Positions 1-7,158 of a stretch of DNA of 12,207 nucleotides are shown one piece after another. The position numbers and the translations under genes were made by a program. The stretch covers positions 1-12,207 of the forward strand of contig JAMOMO010000181.1 in NCBI GenBank assembly GCA_027067035.1, read 5' to 3'. The notes under the pieces were generated by a model. It was not told the DNA's origin, ran no database searches, and saw nothing but the letters and a program-made list of their open reading frames with translations. The stretch is from Desulfobulbaceae bacterium. Lineage in GTDB: Bacteria; Desulfobacterota; Desulfobulbia; Desulfobulbales; Desulfocapsaceae. How positions within the stretch are numbered: position 1 is the first letter of the stretch; every line of letters begins with the position of its first letter.

Positions 1-1
1 C

Positions 2-2053
2 CGCCAGGGCGAGTCTGAGATTGTGGTCCAGCTGCCCGGCGTCAAAGACCCCAAACGTGCCCTGAAACTCCTCGGCGACACGGCACAGCTTGAATTCAAA
101 CGGGTGGCCGATGCGGCCGGGATCAACATCGGTCAGCTTGCAGAAGAGGCACGCGTCGCCGGACAGTGGAACGGAAACTGGGCCAGCCATGAAGAGCTTG
201 CCAAACTGAACCGTGCCCTGCAGAACAGACTCCCGGAAAACACCAGGATCTATATTGAAAAGGACACAGACAGCCAGACCGGCAAGGAAATCATCCGCCC
301 CATTCTTCTTGACAACCGCATCCTGATGACAGGAGAGATGGTCAAGAATGCCCAGGTCAGAATCTCCAACCAGTTCAACGAACCCTATGTTTCCCTTGAT
401 TTCACATCCAAGGGCGGCCGGGTATTTGCAAAACTTACCGAGGAAAACGTGGGTAAACGAATGGCCATTGTCCTTGATGACGTGGTTCGCTCCGCTCCTG
501 TTATCCGCGAAAAAATCCTTGGCGGATCTGCCCAGATCAGCGGCAGTTTCACCCATGAGGATGCTGCGGATCTCGCCATTGTCCTCCGTGTCGGTGCACT
601 CCCTGCTCCGGTCGATATCATCCAGAACATGACCGTTGGAGCAAGCCTTGGACAGGACTCCATCAAAAAGGGGATGACATCGGGTATCTTCGGAGCCCTC
701 ATCGTTCTGGTCTTTATGGCCATCTACTACCGACTTTCCGGTATTATCGCCAACATAGCCCTTATCTTAAACATCCTCTTTCTTTTCACAGGGCTGGCCA
801 TTTTAAACGCCACCCTCACCCTGCCGGGTATTGCAGGTATCATCCTCTCCATAGGAATGGCCGTGGATGCCAATGTACTCATCTTTGAACGAATGCGGGA
901 AGAGTATGATCTTGGAAAATCTGTTAAATCCAGTGTGGATGGAGGTTTTGGCAAGGCCTTCTGGACCATTGTCGATTCCCAGGTAACAACTCTGATCACC
1001 GCCATGGCACTGTTCATGTTTGGAACAGGGCCCATCAAAGGCTTTGCCATCACCCTGTCGCTGGGTATCATTTTCAACCTCTTCACCGCTCTTTTCTGTT
1101 CACGCCTGATGTTTGACACTCTCTACTCATTCAAGTCCATGAAAAAGCTCAACTTCATGCAGTTTGTGAAGAAGCCGAACCTTGACTTTATGAAAATCAG
1201 AAAGATCACCTTTGCCATCTCCGGAGTCCTGGTACTGATCGGCCTGGTGGCCTTTATCCAGATTGCCCGCGGCAAGGCCAACATGGGTGTTGATTTTTCC
1301 GGTGGCTCGCTGCTGCAGTACAAGGCAACCGCAGACTTCACCATGGATGAAGTACGATCCGTCTTTGGTGACAATGGCTTCAAAAACGCCAATCTTCAGG
1401 AAGTTGAAGGCGAACATCGCCTGATTGTGAAGATAAAGAAATCAGAAGAGGTGGTTGGTGACCTCAGTGAGCAGATCACAACACTGCTTGCCACCAAGAT
1501 GCCTGAAAAAGGTTTCACCCTTGAAAGCCAGTCGGAAATCGGCTCATCGGTCAGTGCGGTACTGCGAAACAAGGCCATCCAGGCAATTTTCATCTCACTT
1601 CTGGGGGTTATTATCTATCTGGCCATGCGTTTTGATATCCGTTTCGGCCTGGCAGCGGCCATTGCCACCTTCCACGATGTCATTGTGGTGCTTGGTATCT
1701 GCTGGCTCCTTGATGTTGAAATCACCCTGCTCATCGTCACGGCCCTGCTGACCCTTGCCGGATACTCGCTCAATGACTCTGTTGTTATCTTTGACCGAAT
1801 TCGCGAAAATATGATCAAGTCAGAAGATCATTCCCTGCTGCAACAGATTAATCGCAGTATCAATGAGGTGATGGGCAGAACATGTGTCACCTCTCTGACT
1901 ACGGCCATGACTCTTCTGGCACTGTTTTTCTTCGGCGGTTCCGTGATCCACAACTTCTCCCTTGCGCTGCTTCTTGGTGTTCTGGTCGGTACCTACTCAT
2001 CAATCTTCATTGCCAGCCCCCTGCTCAGCCTGTGGCCTGCAAAGAAAAGCTGA
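2..2053 (+). CDS. secDF: Fused protein-export membrane protein SecD-SecF (5' end outside window)
   Basis: This inner-membrane RND-type protein uses the proton gradient to help SecYEG complete export and release of proteins on the outer face. The frame is open from base 2, so the N-terminus with the first SecD membrane helix lies upstream. The first visible residues match the SecD pattern ending in VVQLPGV. The periplasmic P1 region follows, then the SecD membrane block with the hallmark GMAVDANVLIFER near bases 853-895. A short linker rich in Lys leads into SecF: its first helix, the MGVDFSGG motif near 1283-1306, a small periplasmic domain, and five further helices with NDSVVIFDRIREN near 1772-1810. 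SecD and SecF are one continuous reading frame with no stop or shift between them, as in Bacillus SecDF; many proteobacteria have two genes. It is the first visible gene of an operon that continues into the YkgJ-like gene 4 bases downstream. The identification is very secure. Confidence 0.97.
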   Translation, partial: RQGESEIVVQLPGVKDPKRALKLLGDTAQLEFKRVADAAGINIGQLAEEARVAGQWNGNWASHEELAKLNRALQNRLPENTRIYIEKDTDSQTGKEIIRPILLDNRILMTGEMVKNAQVRISNQFNEPYVSLDFTSKGGRVFAKLTEENVGKRMAIVLDDVVRSAPVIREKILGGSAQISGSFTHEDAADLAIVLRVGALPAPVDIIQNMTVGASLGQDSIKKGMTSGIFGALIVLVFMAIYYRLSGIIANIALILNILFLFTGLAILNATLTLPGIAGIILSIGMAVDANVLIFERMREEYDLGKSVKSSVDGGFGKAFWTIVDSQVTTLITAMALFMFGTGPIKGFAITLSLGIIFNLFTALFCSRLMFDTLYSFKSMKKLNFMQFVKKPNLDFMKIRKITFAISGVLVLIGLVAFIQIARGKANMGVDFSGGSLLQYKATADFTMDEVRSVFGDNGFKNANLQEVEGEHRLIVKIKKSEEVVGDLSEQITTLLATKMPEKGFTLESQSEIGSSVSAVLRNKAIQAIFISLLGVIIYLAMRFDIRFGLAAAIATFHDVIVVLGICWLLDVEITLLIVTALLTLAGYSLNDSVVIFDRIRENMIKSEDHSLLQQINRSINEVMGRTCVTSLTTAMTLLALFFFGGSVIHNFSLALLLGVLVGTYSSIFIASPLLSLWPAKKS

Positions 2054-2057
2054 GGCC

Positions 2058-2789
2058 ATGGAAGAGGTCCAACTCCCTAAAAACGTCAGCCGCATTGAGG
2101 AGGATGATCCATTTCAATTCTCCTGTCACCCCGCTGTGGACTGTTTCACCGACTGCTGCCGTCAGCTGGAACTTGCCCTTACTCCATATGATATACTGCG
2201 GCTTAAACGTGAGAAAAATCTTGATTCCAGTACATTTCTCGACAGTTACGTAATCCGCGAACAGGAGCCCGAAGACGCCTTTCCACGTTTCTACCTCACC
2301 ATGGTGGATGATGGTCAGGCCTCCTGCGTCTTTGTTTCCAAAGACGGCTGTACCGTCTACCAGGGTCGCCCCGGAGCCTGCCGGGCCTACCCCATGGGAA
2401 GGGCTGCCATCCGCCAGCAGGACAACTCCATGCAGGAGTTTTTTGTTCTCCTGCGGGAATCACACTGCAACGGTTTTCAGGAAGATGTGGAACAGACAGC
2501 CGGCAGATACAGTGAGGGGCAGGGACTGCAGGACTACAATTACTTCAACGACCAGGTGGCAAGCCTTCTGCAACACGAACAGATCAGAAGCGGAATGCAG
2601 CTCAGCAGTGAGCAGACGGAATACTTTGTACTGGCGCTGTACGACCTTGACAGCTTCCGCATGCAGCTGGATATTGGCAGTCTCCCGGAACAGGATGAGT
2701 ACCCTGCCCGCAAAGATGCCCTCAAAACAGATGAACAGCTGCTCCTCTTCGGCATTCAATGGCTCCAGAAAATACTCTTTACCCAATGA
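2058..2789 (+). CDS. YkgJ-family cysteine-cluster (putative Zn/Fe-binding) protein
   Basis: This is a 243-residue soluble protein of the YkgJ/UPF0153 family (CxxCxxCC-type zinc- or iron-chelating domain), whose biochemical role is not established. The cysteines seen are C23, C29 and the pair C33-C34 near the N-terminus, then C90, C98 and C108. The second group sits in the family's recognisable pattern GCTVYQGRPGACRAYP at 97-112. Together they could form a metal or Fe-S site. The C-terminal half (about 125-243) is mostly helical, acidic and not recognisable to me. The ATG at 2058 is chosen because it follows the secDF stop by 4 bases; an open frame back to 1962 would overlap secDF heavily. A GAGG at 2052-2055 lies too close to the ATG to be ideal, so coupling to secDF translation is likely. 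No signal peptide is visible, so it is probably cytoplasmic. Confidence 0.85.
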   Translation: MEEVQLPKNVSRIEEDDPFQFSCHPAVDCFTDCCRQLELALTPYDILRLKREKNLDSSTFLDSYVIREQEPEDAFPRFYLTMVDDGQASCVFVSKDGCTVYQGRPGACRAYPMGRAAIRQQDNSMQEFFVLLRESHCNGFQEDVEQTAGRYSEGQGLQDYNYFNDQVASLLQHEQIRSGMQLSSEQTEYFVLALYDLDSFRMQLDIGSLPEQDEYPARKDALKTDEQLLLFGIQWLQKILFTQ

Positions 2790-3415
2790 CCCTGAAACTC
2801 GTAATTTTCGACTGTGACGGAGTGATGTTTGACTCCAAATCTGCAAACCGGACCTATTACAATCACCTGCTGCAGCACTTCGGTTATCCGGCAATGGACG
2901 ATGAGGAACTGGAGTATGTTCACATTCACAATGTGACAGAGTCTGTTGCTCACATCTTCCGCCACTATCCGGATCAGGACCTTGCTGCGGTTGATCGTTT
3001 TCGTGAAGAGACCGGCTATGCACCGTTTTTGAAATTCATGAAAATGGAAGAGGACCTGATTCAATTTCTCGATATCTGCAGGCCTCGCTACCAGCTAGCC
3101 GTTTCCACCAATCGTACCAACACCATGGAGCCGATCCTTGAGATATTCAAACTCAAGGACTACTTTGTCAAGGTGATGACCGCTGAAAACGCAAAAAGGC
3201 CCAAACCTGCTCCGGATGCGCTCCTTGAAATTCTGGAACACTGCAGCTGTACCGTTGATGAAGCCATCTACATTGGAGATTCCATCATTGACAGGGAACA
3301 TTCCGAGAGATGCGGCATGCGGCTTATCGCATTCAGAAATACAGCACTTGCCGCTGAATACCATGTGAACAGTTTTATGGAGATCCTGGACCTGCCACCC
3401 TTCCGGGACAGGTAG
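2786..3415 (+). CDS. HAD-superfamily hydrolase (phosphoglycolate phosphatase-like)
   Basis: This 209-residue enzyme is a predicted Mg-dependent phosphatase of the haloacid dehalogenase superfamily with an alpha-helical cap between motifs I and II. All four catalytic motifs are present: motif I FDCDGV with nucleophile D9 and acid/base D11; motif II with S107 in VSTN; motif III with K140 in KPAPD; and motif IV GDSIIDR with D165 and D169. The order and length fit the Gph/PpaX-like subfamily, but the substrate cannot be read from sequence. The start is the ATG at 2786, which overlaps the stop of the YkgJ-like gene (ATGA). Motif I begins only a few residues after it, so a start further upstream at 2759 would add an unneeded tail. 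No separate Shine-Dalgarno is evident, which suggests translational coupling. It is the last gene of the secDF operon. Confidence 0.9.
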   Translation: MTLKLVIFDCDGVMFDSKSANRTYYNHLLQHFGYPAMDDEELEYVHIHNVTESVAHIFRHYPDQDLAAVDRFREETGYAPFLKFMKMEEDLIQFLDICRPRYQLAVSTNRTNTMEPILEIFKLKDYFVKVMTAENAKRPKPAPDALLEILEHCSCTVDEAIYIGDSIIDREHSERCGMRLIAFRNTALAAEYHVNSFMEILDLPPFRDR

Positions 3416-3429
3416 CAGTCCTGGAAGGG
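3398..3429. terminator. Hairpin at convergent gene ends
   Basis: Bases 3398-3409 pair with 3418-3429 over 12 positions (one G-U on the plus-strand RNA) around an 8-base loop. The HAD stop codon TAG (3413-3415) sits in the loop, and the stem ends 2 bases before the stop of the convergent gene. No T-run follows on either strand, so this may be a weak terminator or a 3'-end stabilising stem serving both genes. Confidence 0.5.
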
Positions 3430-3431
3430 AA

Positions 3432-4490
3432 TCACCCCTCTTCCCCGGATTCATCCACCCGTTTGATGCCCTCCATGAGGAGCATCATGAAGTCGCCGAT
3501 CTCAGCGGCCTTCATCTCTTCCGGAGAGAGACCCGTTGTAAAGGTGTAGCGCCCCTCCTTTTCTTTAAGCATGGCAAAGATAGCTGCCTGGTTGGATTTG
3601 TCTCTGTACTGGGCATTGATGACACAGCCTTCACGAAAGGAAACTTTGGCCTCACCCTGGGGCAGATCCATGGCAAGGACACCGGTTTTCTGGTTCATAT
3701 GGAAGATCTGGAAAAGTTCTGCGGGCGGCATCTCACGAATCCAGCCGCTCATACAGGCGTCAAAGGTATCAAAGTGGCTGGCATTGGACTGGGTGAGGCG
3801 CTGTACCAGGATTTTTGCCATAAAAAGCTGCAGTTCCGGAATACGATCAAGAAGTTTGCTGAAGGCATCACCTGAAACGGAGAGCACCTCCGACTCCGTT
3901 ACTGTCCGCACATCTGCACCGGCAACATCTCCACCGAGATAACTCATCTCACCGCAGATATCTCCAGGACCCAGGCTTGCAATGACCAGTGATGAATCGG
4001 AGACCACGATATCTCCAGACAGAATAAGATAGAGATAGAGACAGTTCTGTCCCTTGCTGATAAAAGTGGTATTGGCAGGAAGACGCTCCCTGCGAAAGGA
4101 GCGAACAACCCTGCAGAGCTGCGAATCCGGGACCGCCTGAATAAGAGGAAAATCCTGTATTTCGGCCAGCAGAGCCTCGGCATCCGGATCAAGGGGAAGC
4201 TCTGTCTGATTTCCCGCCTGTCGGGCATCTTCCGCTGAAATCCGTTTAAACTTGATGAGCCCGGTGCAGCCGCTGCAACTGTAGGTTGTATCCTCAATCT
4301 TCTCAAGATCAGGTCCGGAGTCGAGGAGACCAAACAGAATATTGGTCATCTCCCGCACAAGAATCAGACATGTTGCCTTATTTTCCGGACAGGAAAGAGC
4401 CTTCTCGGAAAGTGCCAGCAATTCGCCTTTATCGTAAAGAGGACAGTTGTTGTCTGCGATTATTTTAAAATGTAATTGTAAATTCTTCAT
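3432..4490 (-). CDS. Cys-rich N-terminus + cyclic-nucleotide-binding fold + DUF4388 (PATAN-like) protein
   Basis: This 352-residue protein is probably a cytoplasmic signalling or adaptor protein. Residues 1-85 hold C16, C34, C41, C72 and C75; YSCSGCTGLIKF at 70-81 looks like a small metal or redox module. Residues 115-230 read as a cNMP-binding (cap-family) fold, with the beta-roll and GDICGEMSYLGG at 177-188 in the phosphate-cassette position. By my alignment the Arg that normally contacts the cyclic phosphate is replaced by Ala (about A190), so classical cAMP binding is doubtful. Residues 245-345 match DUF4388, including ELFQIFHMNQKTGVLAM and a FREGCV turn; this domain is common in bacterial signalling proteins. 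There is no DNA-binding HTH, unlike Crp/Fnr. ATG 4490 is preferred to the GTG at 4493 directly before it; AAGAG lies a few bases upstream. The gene is divergent from the E2-fold gene. Confidence 0.85.
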   Translation of the reverse strand: MKNLQLHFKIIADNNCPLYDKGELLALSEKALSCPENKATCLILVREMTNILFGLLDSGPDLEKIEDTTYSCSGCTGLIKFKRISAEDARQAGNQTELPLDPDAEALLAEIQDFPLIQAVPDSQLCRVVRSFRRERLPANTTFISKGQNCLYLYLILSGDIVVSDSSLVIASLGPGDICGEMSYLGGDVAGADVRTVTESEVLSVSGDAFSKLLDRIPELQLFMAKILVQRLTQSNASHFDTFDACMSGWIREMPPAELFQIFHMNQKTGVLAMDLPQGEAKVSFREGCVINAQYRDKSNQAAIFAMLKEKEGRYTFTTGLSPEEMKAAEIGDFMMLLMEGIKRVDESGEEG

Positions 4491-4530
4491 CACTCTTCAC
4501 GTTACCACAGACACACTGTCTTGATGATAA

Positions 4531-4566
4531 AAAAATATTTTTTTTATTATTGTAACAAATATTTTT
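4531..4566. repeat. AT-only inverted repeat in divergent intergenic region
   Basis: Bases 4531-4539 (AAAAATATT) and 4558-4566 (AATATTTTT) are perfect inverted copies 18 bases apart. They flank the short symmetrical sequence TTGTAACAA at 4550-4558, with one base of overlap. They lie between the divergent starts at 4490 and 4683 and could be a regulator site, but the composition is so AT-biased that chance is a real alternative. Confidence 0.35.
4549..4554 (-). promoter_or_regulatory. Possible extended -10 for the cNMP-fold gene
   Basis: On the minus strand TACAAT is preceded by TGT, resembling an extended -10, about 59 bases upstream of the ATG at 4490. No good -35 is present at the usual distance. 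The region is very AT-rich, so chance matches are likely and this is tentative. Confidence 0.3.
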
Positions 4567-4592
4567 GTTTTACCAGAAGTTACTGCTATACT
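4565..4592 (+). promoter_or_regulatory. Predicted promoter of the E2-fold/TPR gene
   Basis: TTGTTT (4565-4570) and TATACT (4587-4592) are separated by 16 bases, and TGC directly before the -10 gives an extended -10. This predicts a start near 4599 and a leader of about 84 bases, which would contain the palindrome at 4643-4658. A second candidate, TTGCAA with TATATT, lies about 30 bases further downstream. Confidence 0.5.
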
Positions 4593-4642
4593 TGCAATAT
4601 CTATCATATTTAATATATTAAAATAATAACGATTCCCGGACC

Positions 4643-4658
4643 GGCAGGCATGCCTGCC
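4643..4658. repeat. Perfect 16-bp palindrome in the leader
   Basis: GGCAGGCATGCCTGCC is its own reverse complement, an island of high GC in an AT-rich region. It begins 40 bases before the chosen ATG at 4683 and has another in-frame ATG (4650) at its centre. It could be an operator for a dimeric regulator, or, as RNA, a short stem with a 4-base loop in the leader. Confidence 0.6.
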
Positions 4659-4682
4659 CCTTCCTTTAGGCTCTATTCTGCT

Positions 4683-7091
4683 ATGAATAAAACCAGCAAT
4701 CAACTCGACTCTGTATTCAAAGAAGTAACTGAATATTTTACCAATATCCCCCGCATCACCGTCACCGCGGGGGAGGGTAATCCACCTGAACAATACACAG
4801 TTACTTACGATATTAAGGGCCTCTGCAAAGAAAGCGAAGGAGATATCTACAGCTGCGACAACCATACTGTTTCCATCTCACTGCCATTTGGGTTCCCTCA
4901 CTTCCCCCCGAACTGCCTGCCGGAAAGTCCGACATTCCACCCCGACTTTGATTCATCAGCCATCTGTATCGGTGATATATGGGAGTCTGACAAATCCATC
5001 GTGACCCTTATTCTCCATATCGGGAAGATGATCGCTGGAGAGATCTACTCCAGCAACAATGCCTTTAACGAAGAAGCTGCAGAGTGGTACAGAAATAATG
5101 GCGATCAACTTCCCTTTGATACCATCGATTTTGAGGCAGAGCTGCCGCCTGCAGACATTCCGTATGTTGAAAAGCCGATAGAACTTGACAGTATTGATAC
5201 CCTTGATGACAATGACTTCGGTGATACATTCACCCTTGAGGATGAGCCTCTCCCGCAAAATGGAATCGATGTTGACCGGCTGCGCATCATTGCAAAACAG
5301 AAACGATTTCAGGCCCTGTCCAGAGAACTGCAGACCATCAGCGAAGAATTTGAGGGACGGGCAGAGCTTGAGCAGCAGATCCAGACTGCCATGGATCAGG
5401 CCATGGCCCTGTTCAGTGAGGCAAACACTCTTGAACATGAGGGAAAACAGAAGGAGGCAATGGAGAAATACAAATCCATTGAAAAACTGGTCTCTGACTA
5501 CCCCATGCTCCAGGAATCTCTGGAACGCGTCCAGCAGGCCTTTGACCTCCTTGGTGACTGGCTCCCCGGCAGTACTGACAGCAGCGAGGAAGAATCTGCA
5601 GAGCAGGAAGAGGAAACAGCTCCACCCGCTCCCGGCAAAAGGACATTTTTTGAAGAAACCAAGGCCGTGAGTAAAAAGTGGCTCCTCATTGCCCTGGGAC
5701 TTGGTAGCGTAGCACTCCTGGCAACTCTGGTCTTCACCTATTTTTCTCTGGGTTCAAACCTGAACATGGCGCAGAAAAAGTTTACTGAATGCCAGACACT
5801 GCTCAATGACAACGATTTCCAGGGTGCCCAGAAAAAATGCGACGAGGCACTCAGCCTGACCGCTGAAGTGCGAATGGTAAAACAGAACGAGAAGGAGAAA
5901 CTCTCCCGGGAGATCCGTCTCCTCCTTGCATCTCCGAAACTTCGCCAGGGACTTGCCGGAAAGACCCTGGTGAATGGCAAGTACGTCACCAAGTCAACCA
6001 AAGAACTGCTGCTGGCCTTTCAGAATGCCAAAAAGAACGGAGATTCCTTCTACAAAAAGGAACTCTGGAGTGAGGCTGTGAACAGCTACACCAAGGCCCT
6101 GAATATTGCCGAAAAGACAACTCTCATAGATGCACCGCTTCTGGCTGAAGTTCGCCAGAAGCTGCCTCGGGCTCAATTCAACAGCATCATGCTTGCCGGT
6201 GAACGATACCTTGCAACATCTGACTGGGAAGGTGCCAACGAGCAGTTTGGAAAGGCCCTGAAGCTTGCCAAGTCCAACCCGAATGTCCTTGCCGAGGATA
6301 TTACACAGCTTGAACTGCTCTCCAATCAGTCAAAGTTCAATACACTCCGGGATCAGGGCCATAAAGCCTTTAACAATGGTGACTGGAGCGGTGCTTTAAC
6401 AAACTACCAGCTCGCCCTGGATCTTGTCAAAAAACTGGACCTTGCAGAGTCTGACACCATCGCCAGCCTCCACGAAAATATTGCAAAAACGAAGATCTAC
6501 ATGACCATCGAGAAGGGGAAAAAGGCCTTTGCGGCGGCTCAGTGGGATGATGTTATTGAACAGTATGAAAAGGCGATTCTTCTCCTGGAGGAAAATTCCA
6601 AGCTGCTGAGTAAAATCAACACCAGGGAAAGCCGGGTTAAACTGTCACGGATCATGCTCTACGCATCCATTATCAAAGACAAGCAGGATGTCGCAAAGTA
6701 TCTTAAATCTGAGAAATATCCGGCAGCCATAGAGAAACTGAAGAATATCCAGCAATCAATCAATTCGAGCCAGTTCGCCGAGATGAAGGAATTCAAGACC
6801 ATCCTTCAGGAGATCGCCTCGCAGATCAAGGATGCAGAAAAAGAGGCCCTGCTGGTGGAGCAGTCGAACTACCTGACGGAGAACTTTGAGAAACTCTTCC
6901 GCAAGCACTATCCGGCGGCCACCCGTTCTGTGCTCAGTGCGCCCAAAGTAGAATATCTGAAGAATATCGGTGACAAAATCCTCTTCCGGATGCAATGCAC
7001 CGAAACCGCCGGAGGACGCCCACTCCGGCTTCAGATGGATTATCTCTACTCACCTGCCACCAAAAGCTGGAGCTTTTACACAGAAGAATAG
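4683..7091 (+). CDS. Membrane protein with N-terminal ubiquitin-conjugating E2-like (UBC) domain and TPR-like repeats
   Basis: This is an 802-residue protein of unknown role. Residues 1-140 read as an E2/UBC fold: a proline-rich turn (FPHFPPN, 71-77), an HPN-like motif (HPD, 86-88), then Cys95 in ICIGDIW nine residues later, close to the canonical 10-residue spacing, and helices ending in NAFNEEAAEWYRNN (126-139) like the E2 helix after the active site. An acidic linker (150-195) follows, then a helical segment with a TPR-like unit (239-274), a Glu/Pro linker (296-318) and one membrane helix (333-354). Further TPR-like helical pairs cover about 361-690 (clearest at 449-478, 501-531, 552-584, 605-637), and a small probable beta domain lies at 730-802. 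Lys331-Lys332 before the helix and no signal peptide suggest E2 inside, TPRs outside. ATG 4683 is preferred to 4650, which lies inside a palindrome; its Shine-Dalgarno (AGG, 12 bases away) is weak. No E1, ubiquitin-like or JAB gene is nearby. The fold call is from motif reading only. Confidence 0.85.
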   Translation: MNKTSNQLDSVFKEVTEYFTNIPRITVTAGEGNPPEQYTVTYDIKGLCKESEGDIYSCDNHTVSISLPFGFPHFPPNCLPESPTFHPDFDSSAICIGDIWESDKSIVTLILHIGKMIAGEIYSSNNAFNEEAAEWYRNNGDQLPFDTIDFEAELPPADIPYVEKPIELDSIDTLDDNDFGDTFTLEDEPLPQNGIDVDRLRIIAKQKRFQALSRELQTISEEFEGRAELEQQIQTAMDQAMALFSEANTLEHEGKQKEAMEKYKSIEKLVSDYPMLQESLERVQQAFDLLGDWLPGSTDSSEEESAEQEEETAPPAPGKRTFFEETKAVSKKWLLIALGLGSVALLATLVFTYFSLGSNLNMAQKKFTECQTLLNDNDFQGAQKKCDEALSLTAEVRMVKQNEKEKLSREIRLLLASPKLRQGLAGKTLVNGKYVTKSTKELLLAFQNAKKNGDSFYKKELWSEAVNSYTKALNIAEKTTLIDAPLLAEVRQKLPRAQFNSIMLAGERYLATSDWEGANEQFGKALKLAKSNPNVLAEDITQLELLSNQSKFNTLRDQGHKAFNNGDWSGALTNYQLALDLVKKLDLAESDTIASLHENIAKTKIYMTIEKGKKAFAAAQWDDVIEQYEKAILLLEENSKLLSKINTRESRVKLSRIMLYASIIKDKQDVAKYLKSEKYPAAIEKLKNIQQSINSSQFAEMKEFKTILQEIASQIKDAEKEALLVEQSNYLTENFEKLFRKHYPAATRSVLSAPKVEYLKNIGDKILFRMQCTETAGGRPLRLQMDYLYSPATKSWSFYTEE

Positions 7092-7120
7092 CCGGGAAAA
7101 ACCTCTCCCGGCTATTCTTC
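7083..7120. terminator. Hairpin at the end of the E2-fold gene
   Basis: A perfect 15-bp stem (7083-7097 with 7106-7120) around an 8-base loop includes the stop codon TAG (7089-7091). The right arm ends TATTCTTC rather than in a T-run, so it is not a textbook intrinsic terminator. On the minus strand it lies about 33 bases past the cooJ-like stop and may also end that transcript. Confidence 0.6.
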
Positions 7121-7130
7121 AACTGCCCTG

Positions 7131-7158
7131 CACTGAGAGAATAGCTCTTCTCTCAGTG
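7131..7158. terminator. Second hairpin, over the cooJ-like stop codon
   Basis: A perfect 11-bp stem (7131-7141 with 7148-7158) has a 6-base loop and overlaps the minus-strand stop codon (7153-7155). No T-run follows. It shares sequence with the hairpin at 7083-7120, so the two can form an alternative pairing. It is probably a 3'-end structure for one or both convergent genes. Confidence 0.5.

Noticed and set aside
2460..3023. 187-residue minus-strand frame across the YkgJ-like/HAD junction
   Set aside because: Antisense to two well-supported genes, with no recognisable features.
4650..4682. Upstream ATG at 4650 as the start of the E2-fold protein
   Set aside because: It lies at the centre of a palindrome, and the UBC domain does not need the extra 11 residues; not fully excluded because both starts have weak ribosome sites.
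4497..4865. 122-residue minus-strand reading frame across the divergent region
   Set aside because: It overlaps the E2-domain coding start in antisense and runs through AT-rich non-coding sequence; no recognisable domain, and the plus-strand frame has clear UBC motifs.
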